Below, one piece after another: positions 1 through 7,404 of a stretch of 21,240 nucleotides of DNA (the stretch's first letter is position 1; each line of letters begins with the position of its first letter). The position numbers were made by a program, and so were the translations under genes. The stretch is taken from IMG/VR virus record IMGVR_UViG_3300027418_000054, positions 1 through 21,240 of that record. One strand, 5' to 3'. The notes beneath the pieces are model-generated. The model saw only the letters and a list, made by a program, of their open reading frames with translations, had not been told where the DNA came from and did not search any database. The stretch is from a virus.

Positions 1-37
1 TTTGATGATTTATTTAACAATTAATAATTAGGTTACA

Positions 38-1144
38 ATGGCCAAAAGAGAAGAGGATTTAGCAAGTATTCTTGCTGATTCATTAAACAAACAAAATAAG
101 GATGGTAAGATTGCCTACTTTCTAAATGATGAAGGTGGTGATGCTCCTACCAATGTTAAAGATTGGATTTCAACTGGTAATGCTATGTTGGATGTCGCAA
201 TCTCTAATAGACCTTATGGCGGCTTCCCTGTTGGACGTATATGTGAGATTACGGGTTTAGAGCAGAGTGGAAAATCTCTGCTCTCTGCCCATATTCTTGC
301 AGAAACACAACGCAAGGGTGGAGTAGCCGTATTGATTGATACCGAAACTGCCGTAAGTAGAGAATACTTAGAAGCAATCGGAGTAGATATTTCAAAATTA
401 TTATATGTTTCAGTTGATACTGTTGAAGGTATTTTTGAAGCATGTGAAACTATAATTGAAAAGGTTAGAACAGGTGATAAAGATAGATTAGTTACGATTG
501 TAGTCGATTCGGTAGCAGCAGCATCTTCAAAGAAAGAGATGGAAGCTGATTACGACAAAGATGGTTACGCAACGGACAAAGCTATTATTATTTCCAAAGC
601 AATGAGAAAGATTACTAATATGATTGGTCGTCAGTCAATTGCACTTGTATTCACAAACCAATTAAGACAAAAGATGAACGCAATGTTTGGTGACCCGTGG
701 ACAACATCGGGTGGTAAGGCATTGGCATTTCATAGTTCAGTTAGATTGAGATTGAAGAATATGGGACAATTGAAACAAGGTGATAGAATTGTAGGTATTA
801 AAGTTCGTTGTCAGGTTATTAAAAATAGAATGGGCCCACCATTGAGACATGCAGACTTTGACATTTTCTTTGATAGAGGTATTGATAATTATGGTGGATG
901 GTTAGCAGTTATGAAAGATGGTAAAATCGTAAAGCAAGCCGGAGCATGGTATGAATACATTGACATTGATAGTGGTGAAGTTATGAAATTTCAATCTAAG
1001 GATTTCCCTAAGATGTTAGAAAATTTAGAACTAAAAGACCAAATCTATCGTAGGATTTGTGAGGCAACAATATTACAATATAAGAACAATTCCAATTCGG
1101 ATGAAGTTGAAGTAACAACGGACGAAGCAAATGAGTCAGATTAA
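38..1144 (+). CDS. uvsX: UvsX/RecA-like recombinase
   Basis: Strand-exchange ATPase that would coat single-stranded phage DNA and drive homologous pairing for recombination-dependent replication and repair. At 368 aa it is close to T4 UvsX and bacterial RecA cores. Seen directly: Walker A GLEQSGKS at residues 73-80; an acidic DTET at 101-104 where RecA has its catalytic Glu; a Walker B strand LVTIVVD at 151-157; and a loop-2-like stretch around 205-234 that starts FTNQLRQK and contains GGKAL, typical of RecA DNA-binding loops. The C-terminal tail is acidic (EVEVTTDEANESD), as in many recombinases. The ATG follows an A/T-rich leader with no Shine-Dalgarno. The end overlaps the next gene, a 5' nuclease, by 14 nt, so the two are probably translated together. 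Whether it is functionally closer to UvsX or RecA cannot be settled by reading, but the T4-type neighbours favour UvsX. Confidence 0.93.
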   Translation: MAKREEDLASILADSLNKQNKDGKIAYFLNDEGGDAPTNVKDWISTGNAMLDVAISNRPYGGFPVGRICEITGLEQSGKSLLSAHILAETQRKGGVAVLIDTETAVSREYLEAIGVDISKLLYVSVDTVEGIFEACETIIEKVRTGDKDRLVTIVVDSVAAASSKKEMEADYDKDGYATDKAIIISKAMRKITNMIGRQSIALVFTNQLRQKMNAMFGDPWTTSGGKALAFHSSVRLRLKNMGQLKQGDRIVGIKVRCQVIKNRMGPPLRHADFDIFFDRGIDNYGGWLAVMKDGKIVKQAGAWYEYIDIDSGEVMKFQSKDFPKMLENLELKDQIYRRICEATILQYKNNSNSDEVEVTTDEANESD

Positions 1145-2189
1145 TAAAAAGTATTTAGATATACTAAAAGAAATAGATGAAGAACATAAAGGATTTGGAG
1201 ATTTGCAACGCAACTCCAAAACTTTAGTAATTGATGGTCTTAATACCTTCATTCGTTCTTGGTCAACCGCTCCGAATCTTAATGATAACGGAGACCATAT
1301 TGGAGGCATAGTCGGTACTTTAAAAAGTATCGGCTTTGCAATCCGTACAATTAACCCCACAAGAGTTGTCGTTGTTTTTGACGGCAAAGGTGGTTCACAA
1401 AGTAGAAAAGACATATATTCAGGTTACAAATCGGAAAGAGGTAAGAACAAAATCAAAATGAGATTGAATCGAGCTGCATCCGTTGAAATGAACCCTGAAG
1501 AGGAAGGTGTATCTATGAAGCGTCAAATGACCGGATTAGGTGAACTACTTTCATCATTACCTGTTTCCATTATGATTTATGATGGTATTGAAGCAGATGA
1601 TGTTATGGCTTATATTGCTACAACCCTACGACAAGAAAACGAAAAGGTTGTGATAATGAGTACGGATAAGGATTTCCTTCAATTGGTAAATAAAGATGTG
1701 AGTGTATATTCACCATCTAAAAAGAAAGTTTACAATATTCCAGAAGTAGTAGAGGAATTTGGTATCCATCCACACAATTTTATAAATTTCAGAATGATTG
1801 ACGGAGACAAATCCGACAATGTAGAAGGTATAAGTGGATTGGGTATTAAATCAATTACTAAGGCGTTTCCAATGTTAACGGAACACCAATTAGTTGACAC
1901 CAACGATATGGTGGAATATGTAAACACATTAACAAAAAAATCAAAAGCACACGAATTATTCTTAAATAATTTGGAAATTTGCGAAAGAAATCGTAAATTG
2001 ATGCAGTTAGCAGAACCAACATTTAGTGGTAATCTCCGTATGAAAATTATGGATAGATACAACGAACCTACTACCAAATTCGACAAACAAACTTTCTTAA
2101 AGTATGGTTTGAAGAATAGAATATTAGAAGGTTTCCCAAATGTATTGGACTGGTTACAATCAACATTTTCACATATATCAAAATTTTAA
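1131..2189 (+). CDS. FEN-family 5'-3' exonuclease (T4 RNase H-like)
   Basis: Structure-specific 5' nuclease expected to remove RNA primers and flaps from lagging-strand fragments, the role of T4 RNase H. The 352 aa protein shows the acidic metal sites of the family in order: D35 in LVIDGLN, D84 in VVVFDGKGG, the E154-D156-D157 cluster in DGIEADDVMAY, D179/D181 in STDKDFLQL, and D224/D226/D229 in RMIDGDKSDN. The last is followed at once by a helix-hairpin-helix-like VEGISGLGIKSITK. A basic helical-arch segment (residues 91-115, rich in K/R) lies between the first two sites. All expected catalytic residues are present, so it should be active. It is somewhat longer than T4 RNase H, with an N-terminal extension of about 30 residues. 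The ATG lies inside the end of the recombinase gene. Confidence 0.9.
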   Translation: MSQINKKYLDILKEIDEEHKGFGDLQRNSKTLVIDGLNTFIRSWSTAPNLNDNGDHIGGIVGTLKSIGFAIRTINPTRVVVVFDGKGGSQSRKDIYSGYKSERGKNKIKMRLNRAASVEMNPEEEGVSMKRQMTGLGELLSSLPVSIMIYDGIEADDVMAYIATTLRQENEKVVIMSTDKDFLQLVNKDVSVYSPSKKKVYNIPEVVEEFGIHPHNFINFRMIDGDKSDNVEGISGLGIKSITKAFPMLTEHQLVDTNDMVEYVNTLTKKSKAHELFLNNLEICERNRKLMQLAEPTFSGNLRMKIMDRYNEPTTKFDKQTFLKYGLKNRILEGFPNVLDWLQSTFSHISKF

Positions 2190-2202
2190 AAAACAAAAAG
2201 TT

Positions 2203-2517
2203 ATGGCAAAGTCAGTAGACAAATTAGCAAAACCACTAGGAGACAGAGTCCTATTGAGTGAATTAGAGGCGGAGGCTTCAAAAACTGCCGGTGGTATCAT
2301 TATCCCAGATAGTGCAAAATCGGAAGATGTAAAAAGAGCAAAAGTAGAAGCAGTAGGTGATGGAATTTATACACAATCAGGAGTAGCAATTCCAATGAGT
2401 GTAAAAGTGGGTGATGAAGTAATCCTTCCACCATATCATCAAGGAGTAGAAATCAAAGTAGGTGGTAACAAATATATTTTACTTAGAGAATCAGAATTAT
2501 TAATGGTCATTAGATAA
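2203..2517 (+). CDS. GroES-like cochaperonin (T4 gp31 functional analogue)
   Basis: Cochaperonin that would cap the host GroEL, probably to help fold the phage capsid protein as gp31 does in T4. The 104 aa product carries recognisable GroES sequence: KPLGDRVLLSELEAE at the N terminus, the mobile loop ending in GGIIIPDS (the hydrophobic tripeptide contacts GroEL), the VGDEVILPPYHQGVEIKVGG roof and strand region, and YILLRESELLMVI at the end. The open frame extends upstream to 2140, but that extension overlaps the nuclease gene and gives non-GroES residues; the ATG at 2203 matches the family start and follows an A-rich leader. T4 gp31 is hardly similar to GroES in sequence, whereas this protein clearly is, which suggests capture from a bacterial host. 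No GroEL is present in the window. The stop overlaps the next start by one base (TAATG). Confidence 0.93.
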   Translation: MAKSVDKLAKPLGDRVLLSELEAEASKTAGGIIIPDSAKSEDVKRAKVEAVGDGIYTQSGVAIPMSVKVGDEVILPPYHQGVEIKVGGNKYILLRESELLMVIR

Positions 2518-3329
2518 TGAAACCAATTACAGAACCAAATATAGATTTATCCAAAATTGAGATTAAAGATATACCTGCAAAACTTGCAAATAAACTAATA
2601 TGCGATAATCATTATAGTGGAACCGTTGCAAAGGGTGTTCAATTTCATTTGGGAATATATTATGATAATACATTACATGGTGTTGCACAATTTGGTTATG
2701 GTATAATGCCGAAAAAAACATGCAAATGGGTAATTGATACATTATCAACCGAATATTTAGAATTAAATAGATTGTGGATATCGGATGAATTGGGAATGAA
2801 TAGTGAAAGTAAATCAATATCTTTATCTTTAAAATATATAAAACAAAGAAAACCAGAATTAAAATGGATTATAAGTTTTGCAGATGGGATGATGGGTAAA
2901 GTTGGAACTATTTATCAAGCTACAAATTTTGTATATACCGGATTTAGAAAAGATGGTGGTATATGGATGACAAGAGAGGGTGAAAGATTGCATTCAGTTT
3001 CTCTTTGGCATAGGCATGGTACTATTCAAAGAAGTGTTTTAGAAGGAATATATGGTACACCTTTGTATAAAGTTTATGGTGGCCAATATCGATATTTTTA
3101 TTTTTATGATAAAAAATTAATTAAAAAATTAAATGTACCTATATTACCATATCCAAAAGTGGACACTATTATAAATGATTTAGAAGTTAAAACGCAATAT
3201 GGTATAAACGATGGTGGTACAAATTATACAGACTTTAAAAAAGTATTAGAACACTCATTGAGTGATGGTACAAATTTTTATAAAAAACAAACAACTAAGC
3301 AAGAAGAAACGCTTAGTAAATTTATTTAA
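2517..3329 (+). CDS. Mom-like GNAT-fold DNA modification protein, copy 1
   Basis: Resembles the phage Mu Mom family, GNAT-fold enzymes that convert adenine in DNA to a bulky N6 derivative and block restriction. Seen in the 270 aa protein: N31-H32-Y33-S34 near the N terminus, a strand and turn FHLGIYYD...HGVAQFGYG, ELNRLWISDE with R85, and the family signature SFAD (D123) followed ten residues later by Y133 in GTIYQATNFVYTG. The His-Tyr and Asp/Tyr residues correspond, as I recall the Mu Mom work, to its iron-site residues H48, Y49, D139 and Y149. This copy differs from the other two in having GMMGKVG where they have a His before the Gly, and Phe for Trp in QATNF. The C-terminal half has the shared YRYFYFYDKK...ILPYPK block plus a low-complexity tail. 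The gene is visibly AT-richer than its neighbours (two 60-base stretches I counted were about 20-27% G+C) and may be a recent insertion between groES and the helicase block. The target base is inferred. Confidence 0.72.
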   Translation: MKPITEPNIDLSKIEIKDIPAKLANKLICDNHYSGTVAKGVQFHLGIYYDNTLHGVAQFGYGIMPKKTCKWVIDTLSTEYLELNRLWISDELGMNSESKSISLSLKYIKQRKPELKWIISFADGMMGKVGTIYQATNFVYTGFRKDGGIWMTREGERLHSVSLWHRHGTIQRSVLEGIYGTPLYKVYGGQYRYFYFYDKKLIKKLNVPILPYPKVDTIINDLEVKTQYGINDGGTNYTDFKKVLEHSLSDGTNFYKKQTTKQEETLSKFI

Positions 3330-3358
3330 CAAAAAAACAAACATGGAGGAACAATCCT

Positions 3359-3571
3359 ATGAAATGTCTTAAAAGTAGCAAAACAGGAAACATTATTAGA
3401 GTAAGTGATAGAGAAGCTTACAACGCAACGAGTGAATGGAAATTTATTCCTAAATCAGAGTGGAAAGCAGAAAGAAGACCTGCTAAAAAAGTAGTAGAAG
3501 AAGTTATTGTAGAAATACAAGAACAAACAATCGCAGAAAAACAATTAAGTAAAAAGAAAAAAGATAAGTAA
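3359..3571 (+). CDS. small basic phage protein of unknown function
   Basis: A 70 aa protein I cannot assign to a function. The N-terminal half (KCLKSSKTGNIIRVSDREA, then WKFIPKSEWK) looks like a compact folded unit seen in short proteins of other T4-type phages; the second half is charged and ends in KKKKDK, consistent with nucleic-acid or acidic-partner binding. Unlike most genes here it has a Shine-Dalgarno-like GGAGGA at 3345-3350, 8 nt before the ATG. Its stop overlaps the helicase start by one base, so it is probably translationally coupled to the helicase and could be a replisome accessory, but this is positional inference only. Confidence 0.7.
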   Translation: MKCLKSSKTGNIIRVSDREAYNATSEWKFIPKSEWKAERRPAKKVVEEVIVEIQEQTIAEKQLSKKKKDK

Positions 3572-4929
3572 TGCAAGAAGTAGATACACTAGTCAAATAT
3601 GGCCAGAGTTATCAATCTAAAGTTGTAGCTGCACTTATCACCGATGTTAAATTTTTAGAACAAGTTGGTGAAATTACTAAACCTGCATTTTTTGAATCTC
3701 AAGCAAACCAATGGATTATAGGTGAAGTCCAACATTACTTTGATGAGTATAGAACAATTCCGACAATGGAAGTGTTTAAGATTAAAGTTGGTGCAATAGA
3801 GGATAAGGGATTGAAATTAACTGTAGTAGAACAATTGAAGAATGTCTACTTACAAGTTGGTGCAGAGGATATGCCTTATGTAAAAAAGGAGTATCTAACA
3901 TTTTGTAAAAACCAAAAAGTTAAAGAAGCTCTATTCAAATCAGTAGACTTACTTAAAAACGGACAATACGAACAAATTATAGATACAATGATGAAGGCAT
4001 CCAAAGTGGGTGTTGAATCTGATTTAGGTTTGGATTTTATTGAAGATTTTGAAAGTATATTAGAGAATGTCAAAAGAGATTCTTGTCCTACGGGTTGGTC
4101 AGTAATTGATGAACTTATGGATGGTGGTTTAGGTCCAGGTGAATTGGGTGTAGTAATGGCTCCATCAGGTATCGGTAAAAGTTGGTTCTTATCTAAGATA
4201 GCATGTTCTGCTTTGGAAAAGGGTATTGATGTATTACATTATACTTTGGAATTATCAGAAAGTTATGTAGGTCAAAGATACATCACAATCCTAACAGGTA
4301 TTCCAACAACCGACCAAAAAGAAAGAAAAGATGAGATTATCAGAAAGGTAAAGCAAGTTCCAGGTAGAGTTCGTATTAAGTATTATCCACCACAATTTGC
4401 ATCTGCTAAAACAATAGCAGCTCACATTGAAAAGATAAAACAAACCGGATTCAAACCAAAACTTATCATTATTGACTACGCAGATTTATTAAAGAGTGGA
4501 AATGGTAACAGGGATGGTCTTTATGCTGAATTAGGTGGGATATATGAGGAGTTAAGAGGTTTGAGTGGTGAAACACTTATCCCGATTTGGACAGCAACAC
4601 AAACGAATAGGGCAGCAATAGACCACGAAGTTATTGGGGCAGATTCGGTAGGTGATTCCTATAAGAAAGTTCAAACTGCAGATTTCATTATGTCAGTTAG
4701 TAGAAAAACAAAGGATAAGTTATCGAACACAGGTCGTATTCACATTGTCAAAAATAGATTCGGTCCCGATGGTTTAACATTTCCTGCAAAAATTGACACC
4801 TTTACAGGTACAATGGATGTATTTGCAGCAACATCGGTAGATGGTATGGCATCAACTAGAGATAGTAAAAGTGGTGAAGGATTAGAGAAAAAACTCCTAC
4901 ATAAGAAGTATGTGGAGAATATGGGATAA
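3571..4929 (+). CDS. replicative DnaB-type helicase (T4 gp41-like)
   Basis: Hexameric 5'-3' helicase that would unwind DNA at the replication fork. The 452 aa protein has an N-terminal helical domain (about residues 1-150) and a RecA-like motor domain. Motor motifs seen: Walker A APSGIGKS at 197-204, the catalytic Glu in YTLELSE (E227), Walker B PKLIIIDYAD ending at D302/D305, and the glutamine motif in WTATQTNR. HIVKNRFGPDG near the end fits the basic late motif of the family. Spacing and size match T4 gp41 better than bacterial DnaB. It starts in a one-base overlap (TAATG) with the preceding small gene. A separate primase (gp61 type) is not in the window, and no fused primase domain is visible. 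Confidence 0.93.
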   Translation: MQEVDTLVKYGQSYQSKVVAALITDVKFLEQVGEITKPAFFESQANQWIIGEVQHYFDEYRTIPTMEVFKIKVGAIEDKGLKLTVVEQLKNVYLQVGAEDMPYVKKEYLTFCKNQKVKEALFKSVDLLKNGQYEQIIDTMMKASKVGVESDLGLDFIEDFESILENVKRDSCPTGWSVIDELMDGGLGPGELGVVMAPSGIGKSWFLSKIACSALEKGIDVLHYTLELSESYVGQRYITILTGIPTTDQKERKDEIIRKVKQVPGRVRIKYYPPQFASAKTIAAHIEKIKQTGFKPKLIIIDYADLLKSGNGNRDGLYAELGGIYEELRGLSGETLIPIWTATQTNRAAIDHEVIGADSVGDSYKKVQTADFIMSVSRKTKDKLSNTGRIHIVKNRFGPDGLTFPAKIDTFTGTMDVFAATSVDGMASTRDSKSGEGLEKKLLHKKYVENMG

Positions 4930-5091
4930 GTATAAAAAAATTAAAAAAAGTGTGAATAAATATTTTCGAAAAAACCTAAAATTAACTAAAGAAAATGGAG
5001 TATAACAGTAGTCTAGTCCATATATATCTTTACATTTCCCACTTTTTAGGGAAAAATATTTACTAACTAAAATTAAAAATTTACAAACAAA
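4930..5091. other. intergenic gap, possible leader of the RNR gene
   Basis: At 162 bases this is the longest non-coding stretch here. It is extremely AT-rich. It holds a short inverted repeat, TTTCCC (5035-5040) and GGGAAA (5049-5054) with an 8-base loop, and a 10-base direct repeat CTAAAATTAA at 4976-4985 and 5067-5076. The inverted repeat is not followed by a T run on either side, so I do not call a terminator. No match to the TTGGTAA-N16-TATATTA promoter motif found elsewhere is present. I see no tRNA, no B12-riboswitch-like conserved box and no credible ORF. It plausibly contains a promoter of another class for the reductase gene. Confidence 0.4.
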
Positions 5092-6948
5092 ATGGACATT
5101 TCAAACAAAATCCTTTCAGAAATTACGGTTTATATGAAGTACGCAAAGTACAGACCCGAATTACAAAGGAGAGAGACGTGGGAGGAATTGGTTACAAGAA
5201 ATATGGAAATGCATATTAAAAAGTATCCACAATTAGAACAAGAGATTAGAGATAACTACAAATTCGTATATGATAAAAAGTGTTTACCATCAATGCGTTC
5301 AATGCAGTTCGCAGGTAAACCGATTGAAATGTCACCAAATAGAATTTACAATTGTGCATTTGCACCAATAGATGATTGGAGAGTATTTTCTGAAATTATG
5401 TTCTTACTATTAGGTGGAACAGGTGTTGGTTATTCAGTTCAAAAACATCACGTAGATGCGTTGCCTGAAATTAGAAAACCAAACGCAGACAAAACTCGTA
5501 GATTTCTTATTGGAGATTCTATTGAAGGATGGGCAGATTCAATTTCGGTATTAGTTAAAGCATATTTCTTTGGTGGAAGTAAACCTCAATTTGACTTTAG
5601 AGATATTAGAGCAAAGGGAGCAAGATTGATTACATCAGGTGGTAAAGCACCAGGACCTCAACCACTAAAAGAATGTCTTATTAAATTAGAAGGTATATTA
5701 GATGCAAAAAAAGATGGTGATAAATTATCTCCATTGGAAGTACATGATATGGTTTGTCATATTGCAGACGCAGTATTGGCAGGTGGTATTAGAAGAGCTG
5801 CATTGATTTCTTTGTTCTCTGCAAATGACGAACAAATGATTAGTTGTAAGAGTGGTGCTTGGTGGGAAACAAATCCACAAAGAGGTCGTTCAAACAATTC
5901 AGCAGTCCTAATGAGACATAAGATTACAAAAGAATATTTTTTAGAACTTTGGAAAAGAATTGAAGCAAGTGGAGCAGGTGAGCCTGGTATCTACTTATCA
6001 AACGACAAAGATTGGGGAACTAACCCATGCTGTGAGATTGCATTAAGACCTTTCCAATTCTGTAATTTATGTGAGGTGAATGTGAGTGATGTAGTAGACC
6101 AATACGATTTGAATGCAAGAGTTAAAGCAGCATCATTCATTGGAACATTGCAAGCAGGTTATACTGATTTTCATTACCTTCGTCCAATCTGGCAAAGAAC
6201 AACCGAAAAGGACGCACTTATTGGTGTATCTATGACAGGTATCGGAAGTGGAGCAGTTTTGAAAATGGATATGAAAGAAGCAGCAAAAGTTGTAAAGGTA
6301 GAAAACAAAAGATTAGCAGAAGTAATGGGTATCAATCCATCTGCAAGAACTACAACAGTTAAGCCTGCAGGAACAACATCATTAACATTAGGAACATCAT
6401 CAGGTATTCACGCTTGGCATAATGATTACTATATTCGTAGAGTAAGAGTAGGTAAGAACGAAGCAATTTATTCTCACTTATTAGTAAATCATCCGGAATT
6501 AGTAGAAGATGAATATTTTAGACCACACGATACTGCAGTTATTGGTATTCCACAAAAAGCACCTGAAACTGCAATATTTAGAACTGAGTCTCCAATTCAA
6601 TTATTAGAGAGAGTTAAGAAAGTACATAGTGAATGGATTAAACCAGGACATAGAACAGGAAATAACTCACACAATGTATCTGCAACAATTTCAATTAGAG
6701 AACATGAGTGGAAAGCGGTTGGTGAATGGATGTGGGATAATAAAGAATATTACAACGGACTTTCAGTATTACCTTACGATGGTGGAACTTACATTCAAGC
6801 ACCATTTGAAGATTGCACGAAAGAAAGATACGAAGAATTAATGAAAACACTTACGGAAGTAGACTTAAGCAAAGTTATTGAAATCGAAGATAATACGGAT
6901 TTATCAGGTGAGGTAGCTTGTGCAGGAGGTGCGTGTGAAGTTAAATAA
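5092..6948 (+). CDS. adenosylcobalamin-dependent (class II) ribonucleoside-triphosphate reductase
   Basis: Makes deoxyribonucleotides for phage DNA synthesis through a B12-generated thiyl radical, needing no oxygen or separate radical subunit. The 618 aa sequence shows the full catalytic set of the monomeric RTPR type: C88 in YNCAF, the active-site NPCCE (C313, E315; the usual NPCGE has Gly where C314 stands), C324 in FCNLCEVN as disulfide partner of C88, and a C-terminal shuttle pair C610/C615 in CAGGAC. The five-residue spacing of that pair equals the C731/C736 pair of the Lactobacillus enzyme. The 10-stranded barrel segment around LLLGGTGVGYSVQ and the phosphate loop region PAGTTSLTLGTSSGIH are also clear. 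It is shorter than the 739 aa Lactobacillus enzyme. A thioredoxin, the natural reductant, lies just downstream. The ATG follows an A-rich leader (ACAAACAAA). Confidence 0.93.
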   Translation: MDISNKILSEITVYMKYAKYRPELQRRETWEELVTRNMEMHIKKYPQLEQEIRDNYKFVYDKKCLPSMRSMQFAGKPIEMSPNRIYNCAFAPIDDWRVFSEIMFLLLGGTGVGYSVQKHHVDALPEIRKPNADKTRRFLIGDSIEGWADSISVLVKAYFFGGSKPQFDFRDIRAKGARLITSGGKAPGPQPLKECLIKLEGILDAKKDGDKLSPLEVHDMVCHIADAVLAGGIRRAALISLFSANDEQMISCKSGAWWETNPQRGRSNNSAVLMRHKITKEYFLELWKRIEASGAGEPGIYLSNDKDWGTNPCCEIALRPFQFCNLCEVNVSDVVDQYDLNARVKAASFIGTLQAGYTDFHYLRPIWQRTTEKDALIGVSMTGIGSGAVLKMDMKEAAKVVKVENKRLAEVMGINPSARTTTVKPAGTTSLTLGTSSGIHAWHNDYYIRRVRVGKNEAIYSHLLVNHPELVEDEYFRPHDTAVIGIPQKAPETAIFRTESPIQLLERVKKVHSEWIKPGHRTGNNSHNVSATISIREHEWKAVGEWMWDNKEYYNGLSVLPYDGGTYIQAPFEDCTKERYEELMKTLTEVDLSKVIEIEDNTDLSGEVACAGGACEVK

Positions 6949-7117
6949 AGATGATAAAGAATTATATTATTTGGAAAATGGTAAAGTGGTGTTCACTACT
7001 GAGTATCACCTTAAACGAGGTGATTGCTGTGGGAGTGGGTGCCGCCATTGTCCATATATTCCAGTAGGTATAAAAGGAAATAAAAATACAAAACAAAAAC
7101 AAAATGGTAACAGTTAA
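6935..7117 (+). CDS. DUF5522-like small Cys-rich protein
   Basis: A 60 aa protein with a KRGDCCGSGCRHCPY block (four Cys plus His), which I recognise as the DUF5522 signature, a small family frequent in Bacteroidota; its function is unknown to me, and metal binding is the obvious guess from the Cys/His pattern. The preceding YYLENGKVVFTTEYHL also fits the family. I chose the GTG at 6935 because it gives MKLNKDDKELYYLENG and lies just after a strong AGGAGGT (6924-6930); the frame is open from 6920, but those codons add nothing family-like. The Shine-Dalgarno and start lie within the last codons of the reductase gene (14-base overlap), and the end overlaps the thioredoxin start by 14 bases. This tight coupling suggests a role linked to reductase or thioredoxin, which is inference. 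Confidence 0.75.
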   Translation: MKLNKDDKELYYLENGKVVFTTEYHLKRGDCCGSGCRHCPYIPVGIKGNKNTKQKQNGNS

Positions 7118-7367
7118 AAAATTCTCAGCAGTATGGTGTGGCCCTTGTAGAGCATTAACCCCAGTAATGAATGAAATCAAAGGTAATTTTTCAAATGTAA
7201 AGTTTGAAGAATACGATATTGATGAGTATAGTGATATAACCGAAGAATATGGAGTTCGTTCGGTTCCAACAGTTATAATCGTAAAAGATGGTATTGAATT
7301 ACAAAGATTTACAGGACTTTCATCTAAAATGGCATATGTCAACGCAATCAATGAGGCAGTAAAGTAA
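7104..7367 (+). CDS. thioredoxin
   Basis: Small dithiol-disulfide oxidoreductase, 87 aa, shorter than the usual 105-110 because of a trimmed N terminus. The active site WCGPC has C12 and C15, the cis-proline lies in VRSVPTVII, and KFEEYDIDEY supplies the central strand and acidic turn. Placed directly after the class II reductase and the Cys-rich protein, it is the likely electron donor that re-reduces the C-terminal Cys pair of the reductase, taking electrons from a host thioredoxin reductase. The start ATG follows AAACAAAAACAAA, the A-rich leader typical here. Glutaredoxin is excluded by the WCGPC motif and overall pattern. Confidence 0.93.
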   Translation: MVTVKKFSAVWCGPCRALTPVMNEIKGNFSNVKFEEYDIDEYSDITEEYGVRSVPTVIIVKDGIELQRFTGLSSKMAYVNAINEAVK

Positions 7368-7369
7368 AT

Positions 7370-7400
7370 TTGGTAAAGTGGGAAAAATAGGTTATATTAG
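7370..7400 (+). promoter_or_regulatory. promoter PA, TTGGTAA-N16-TATATTAG
   Basis: TTGGTAA (7370-7376), 16-base spacer, TATATTAG (7393-7400), starting three bases after the thioredoxin stop. It matches three other sites in the window in both boxes and with the same spacer length, and resembles the Bacteroidota -33 TTTG / -7 TAnnTTTG promoter. It would drive the HTH and tandem Mom-like genes. The ATG at 7405 lies only four bases past the -7 box, so the transcript would be leaderless or nearly so. Confidence 0.65.
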
Positions 7401-7404
7401 ATAC

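Noticed and set aside
1-31. Promoter for the recombinase (TTTG at 1-4, ATTAG at 27-31)
   Set aside because: The upstream box is at the window edge and does not match TTGGTAA; too weak to call.
1683-1712. TTGGTAA-N15-TATATTC match to the promoter motif inside the 5' nuclease gene
   Set aside because: Spacer is 15 and not 16, it lies mid-gene in coding sequence (LVNKDVSVYS), and no gene starts just downstream; probably chance, though an internal promoter for the cochaperonin cannot be excluded.
2140-2202. N-terminal extension of the cochaperonin frame
   Set aside because: Overlaps the nuclease gene by 50 bases and encodes non-GroES residues; ATG 2203 gives the family start.
3343-3372. Nine-codon ORF overlapping the start of the small basic gene, a possible leader peptide
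   Set aside because: Its ATG overlaps the Shine-Dalgarno-like GGAGGA and has no supporting signal of its own.
5035-5054. TTTCCC/GGGAAA stem as a terminator
   Set aside because: Only six base pairs, no T run following, and an eight-base loop.
6629-6841. Alternative-frame ORF inside the RNR gene
   Set aside because: Fully covered by a catalytic gene in another frame, with no motif and no start signal.
6920-6934. Upstream GTG start for the DUF5522-like gene
   Set aside because: It would place the AGGAGGT after the start; GTG 6935 has correct spacing and a family-like N terminus.
7378-7404. GTG start for the HTH gene
   Set aside because: The codon lies in the promoter spacer, upstream of the predicted transcript start.
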